Shown here: positions 62,729 through 64,000 of the stretch, in pieces
Layout of the letters: each line of letters opens with the position of its first letter
Numbering within the stretch: the stretch's first letter is position 1
Assembly (NCBI GenBank): GCA_963746185.1
Contig: CAVVAE010000001.1
Span: 496,001-560,000, forward strand
From: CAVVAE01 sp963746185
GTDB taxonomy: Bacteria; Actinomycetota; Actinomycetes; Propionibacteriales; Nocardioidaceae
Direction of reading: 5' to 3'
Length of the DNA: 64,000 nt
Program-made: the position numbers and the translations under genes
The notes under the pieces: generated by a model
Seen by the model: the letters and a program-made list of their open reading frames with translations, nothing else
Told to the model about the DNA's origin: nothing
The model's database searches: none

Positions 62729-64000
62729 ATGACGAAGGCTTACGCCCCCGACGCCGAAGTGGTCGAGATTTGCCGCGACCTGATCCGGATGGACACCACG
62801 AACTTCGGCGACGACTCGGGGCCGGGGGAGCGGGTCGCCGCCGAACACGTAGCCACGCTGCTCGACGAGGTCGGCATCGAGTCACAGATGTTCGAGCCGT
62901 CGCCGGGACGCACCTCGCTGGTGGCCCACTGGGGTGACCCGTCCGCCACCGATCGGCTGCTCGTTCACGGCCACCTTGACGTCGTACCCGCCGCTAAACA
63001 TGACTGGAAGGTCCATCCGTTCTCTGCGGAGGAGGTCGACGGCTACATCTGGGGGCGCGGAGCCGTCGACATGAAGGACTTCGACGCCGCGATCTTGTCG
63101 GTGGTTCGAGCACGCGCGCGGGCTGGCGAACTGCCCAAACGCGCCATCACGCTGGCGTTCACAGCAGACGAAGAGGCCGGCGGCATCCAGGGCGCGCACC
63201 CACTTGTCGATCAGCACCCCGACTGGTTCGAGGGCTGCACCGAAGGAGTGGGGGAAGTGGGCGGCTTCTCGACGACGATCGGCGGGAAGCGGGTCTACCT
63301 GATCGAGACGGCTGAGAAGGGCATCGCCTGGCTGCGTCTCCGGGCGCACGGAACGGCAGGTCACGGTTCGATGCGCAACACCGACAACGCTGTCACGGCC
63401 GTTGCCGAGGCGGTCGCCGCCATCGGCCGCCACGAGTGGCCGGTCCGCATCACCCCGACCATGGGTGCGTTGCTCGAGGAACTGGCCGCTCTGACTGGTT
63501 ACGAACTGGTCGAGGACAACGTCGACGCCTTGCTCGAGCACCTCGGTCCGGCGGCGCGCATCCTGGCAGCGGTGGTCCGCAACACGGCCAACCCGACCAT
63601 GCTCGAGTCCGGTTACAAGCACAACGTGATCCCGGGAGAGGCCACGGCGAACATCGATGGGCGCTTCCTGCCTGGCTACGAAGACGAGTTCTTCTCGACG
63701 CTGCGGAGCCTGCTGCCTGACAACGTGTCGTATGAGTTGCTCGTGCACGACACCGCGTTGGAAACCCCCTTCGAGGGCCCGATCGTCGAGGCGATGACTC
63801 AGTCGCTGCTGGCGGAAGACCCGGAGGCGAAGGTGCTGCCCTACCTGATGTTCGGCGGGACCGACGCGAAGTCGTGGAGCCAGCTCGGGATCCGATGCTT
63901 CGGGTTCTCGCCGCTACGACTTCCTGAGGACCTCGACTTCCCAGCCCTGTTCCACGGGGTCGACGAGCGCGTGCCGGTCGATGCGTTGCGCTTCAGCGCC
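62729..64000 (+). CDS. M20 family metallopeptidase, cut by the window end
   Basis: The open frame from ATG 62729 runs to the window edge for 424 residues with no stop. VHGHLDVVPA holds the first metal-binding His-Asp, GRGAVDMKDF the bridging Asp, AFTADEEAGGIQG the catalytic Glu pair, and LFHGVDERVPVD a late His, the M20 peptidase/ArgE/DapE pattern. Family members of this type are about 435-445 residues, so only the last few residues are missing. It is a cytosolic di-zinc peptidase; the substrate is unknown. ATG 62720 in the same frame is possible. Confidence 0.92.
   Translation, partial: MTKAYAPDAEVVEICRDLIRMDTTNFGDDSGPGERVAAEHVATLLDEVGIESQMFEPSPGRTSLVAHWGDPSATDRLLVHGHLDVVPAAKHDWKVHPFSAEEVDGYIWGRGAVDMKDFDAAILSVVRARARAGELPKRAITLAFTADEEAGGIQGAHPLVDQHPDWFEGCTEGVGEVGGFSTTIGGKRVYLIETAEKGIAWLRLRAHGTAGHGSMRNTDNAVTAVAEAVAAIGRHEWPVRITPTMGALLEELAALTGYELVEDNVDALLEHLGPAARILAAVVRNTANPTMLESGYKHNVIPGEATANIDGRFLPGYEDEFFSTLRSLLPDNVSYELLVHDTALETPFEGPIVEAMTQSLLAEDPEAKVLPYLMFGGTDAKSWSQLGIRCFGFSPLRLPEDLDFPALFHGVDERVPVDALRFSA

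Noticed and set aside
1..64000. CRISPR array, prophage, integrative element or antiphage island
   Set aside because: No regularly spaced repeats, integrase, transposase, phage structural gene or known defence domain was seen; the one tRNA has no attachment-site duplicate visible near it.

Overview
The window is a 64 kb piece of a high-GC actinobacterial chromosome. The gene content points to the order Propionibacteriales, perhaps a Nocardioidaceae relative, although I cannot fix the genus from sequence alone. The evidence is a glgA/glgC pair laid out as in mycobacteria, a fabG-fabI (mabA-inhA type) pair, DUF3099 and DUF3037 proteins, a DUF222/HNH element, many GTG and TTG starts, and dense coding on both strands. 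There is no intergenic gap over 300 bp. I see no phage, insertion sequence, integron, CRISPR array or rRNA. The only RNA gene found is a tRNA-Leu(GAG).

Layout. 0-3.7 kb: a zinc peptidase cut by the window edge, an ABC-F ATPase, a hemerythrin-like protein and an alpha/beta hydrolase. 3.9-8.9 kb: four consecutive damaged genes (DUF222/HNH, enoyl-CoA hydratase, ABC exporter, SDR), each with single-base frameshifts. This is either a decaying tract or a locally poor assembly. 8.9-13.5 kb: SURF1, MoaA, small conserved proteins, dodecin, and the fatty acid synthesis genes fabG and fabI. 13.5-19.1 kb: a cyanophycin locus, with a Mur-ligase paralogue lacking an ATP-grasp domain converging on a translationally coupled cphB-cphA pair. 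19.1-31 kb: SixA, SerB, an ABC ATPase, NfeD-stomatin-TauE, lipase-like and PEBP proteins, a CysG-type sirohaem enzyme, an RNA methyltransferase, a GAF-PAS-GGDEF diguanylate cyclase and peptide deformylase.

31-42.5 kb: a DODA-type dioxygenase diverging from an aldo/keto reductase, an AlkD-like repair protein coupled to glycogen synthase, divergent glgC coupled to a gamma-glutamyltransferase, a cyclophilin, a methyltransferase, a HipA-like kinase/DUF3037 pair, SRPBCC and LtrA proteins. 42.6-51 kb: a large secreted M36 metalloprotease, an APH-type kinase, a RecQ helicase with a degenerate phosphoribosyltransferase-like tail, a PAP2 protein and a sucrase/ferredoxin-like protein. 51-57 kb: a five-gene MoxR/DUF58/DUF4129 operon, a second kinase and a second PAP2 protein. 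57-64 kb: a CoA-transferase/hydrolase and a CBS-BON protein behind two DosR/DevR-like boxes, a large PAS-GGDEF-EAL protein with an Ala-rich helical N-terminus, tRNA-Leu and an M20 peptidase cut by the window edge.

By function the window is mostly housekeeping. Storage is prominent: glycogen (glgA, glgC) and cyanophycin (cphA, cphB plus the Mur-like gene). There is also c-di-GMP signalling (two GGDEF proteins) and a possible hypoxia or redox response unit at 57-59.6 kb. The strongest candidate for undescribed biology is the Mur-like partner of the cyanophycin pair. Next are the DosR-like CBS/CoA-transferase unit, the HipA-like/DUF3037 pair and the long perfect hairpin near 11.07 kb. All calls were made by reading the sequence; no database search was run.
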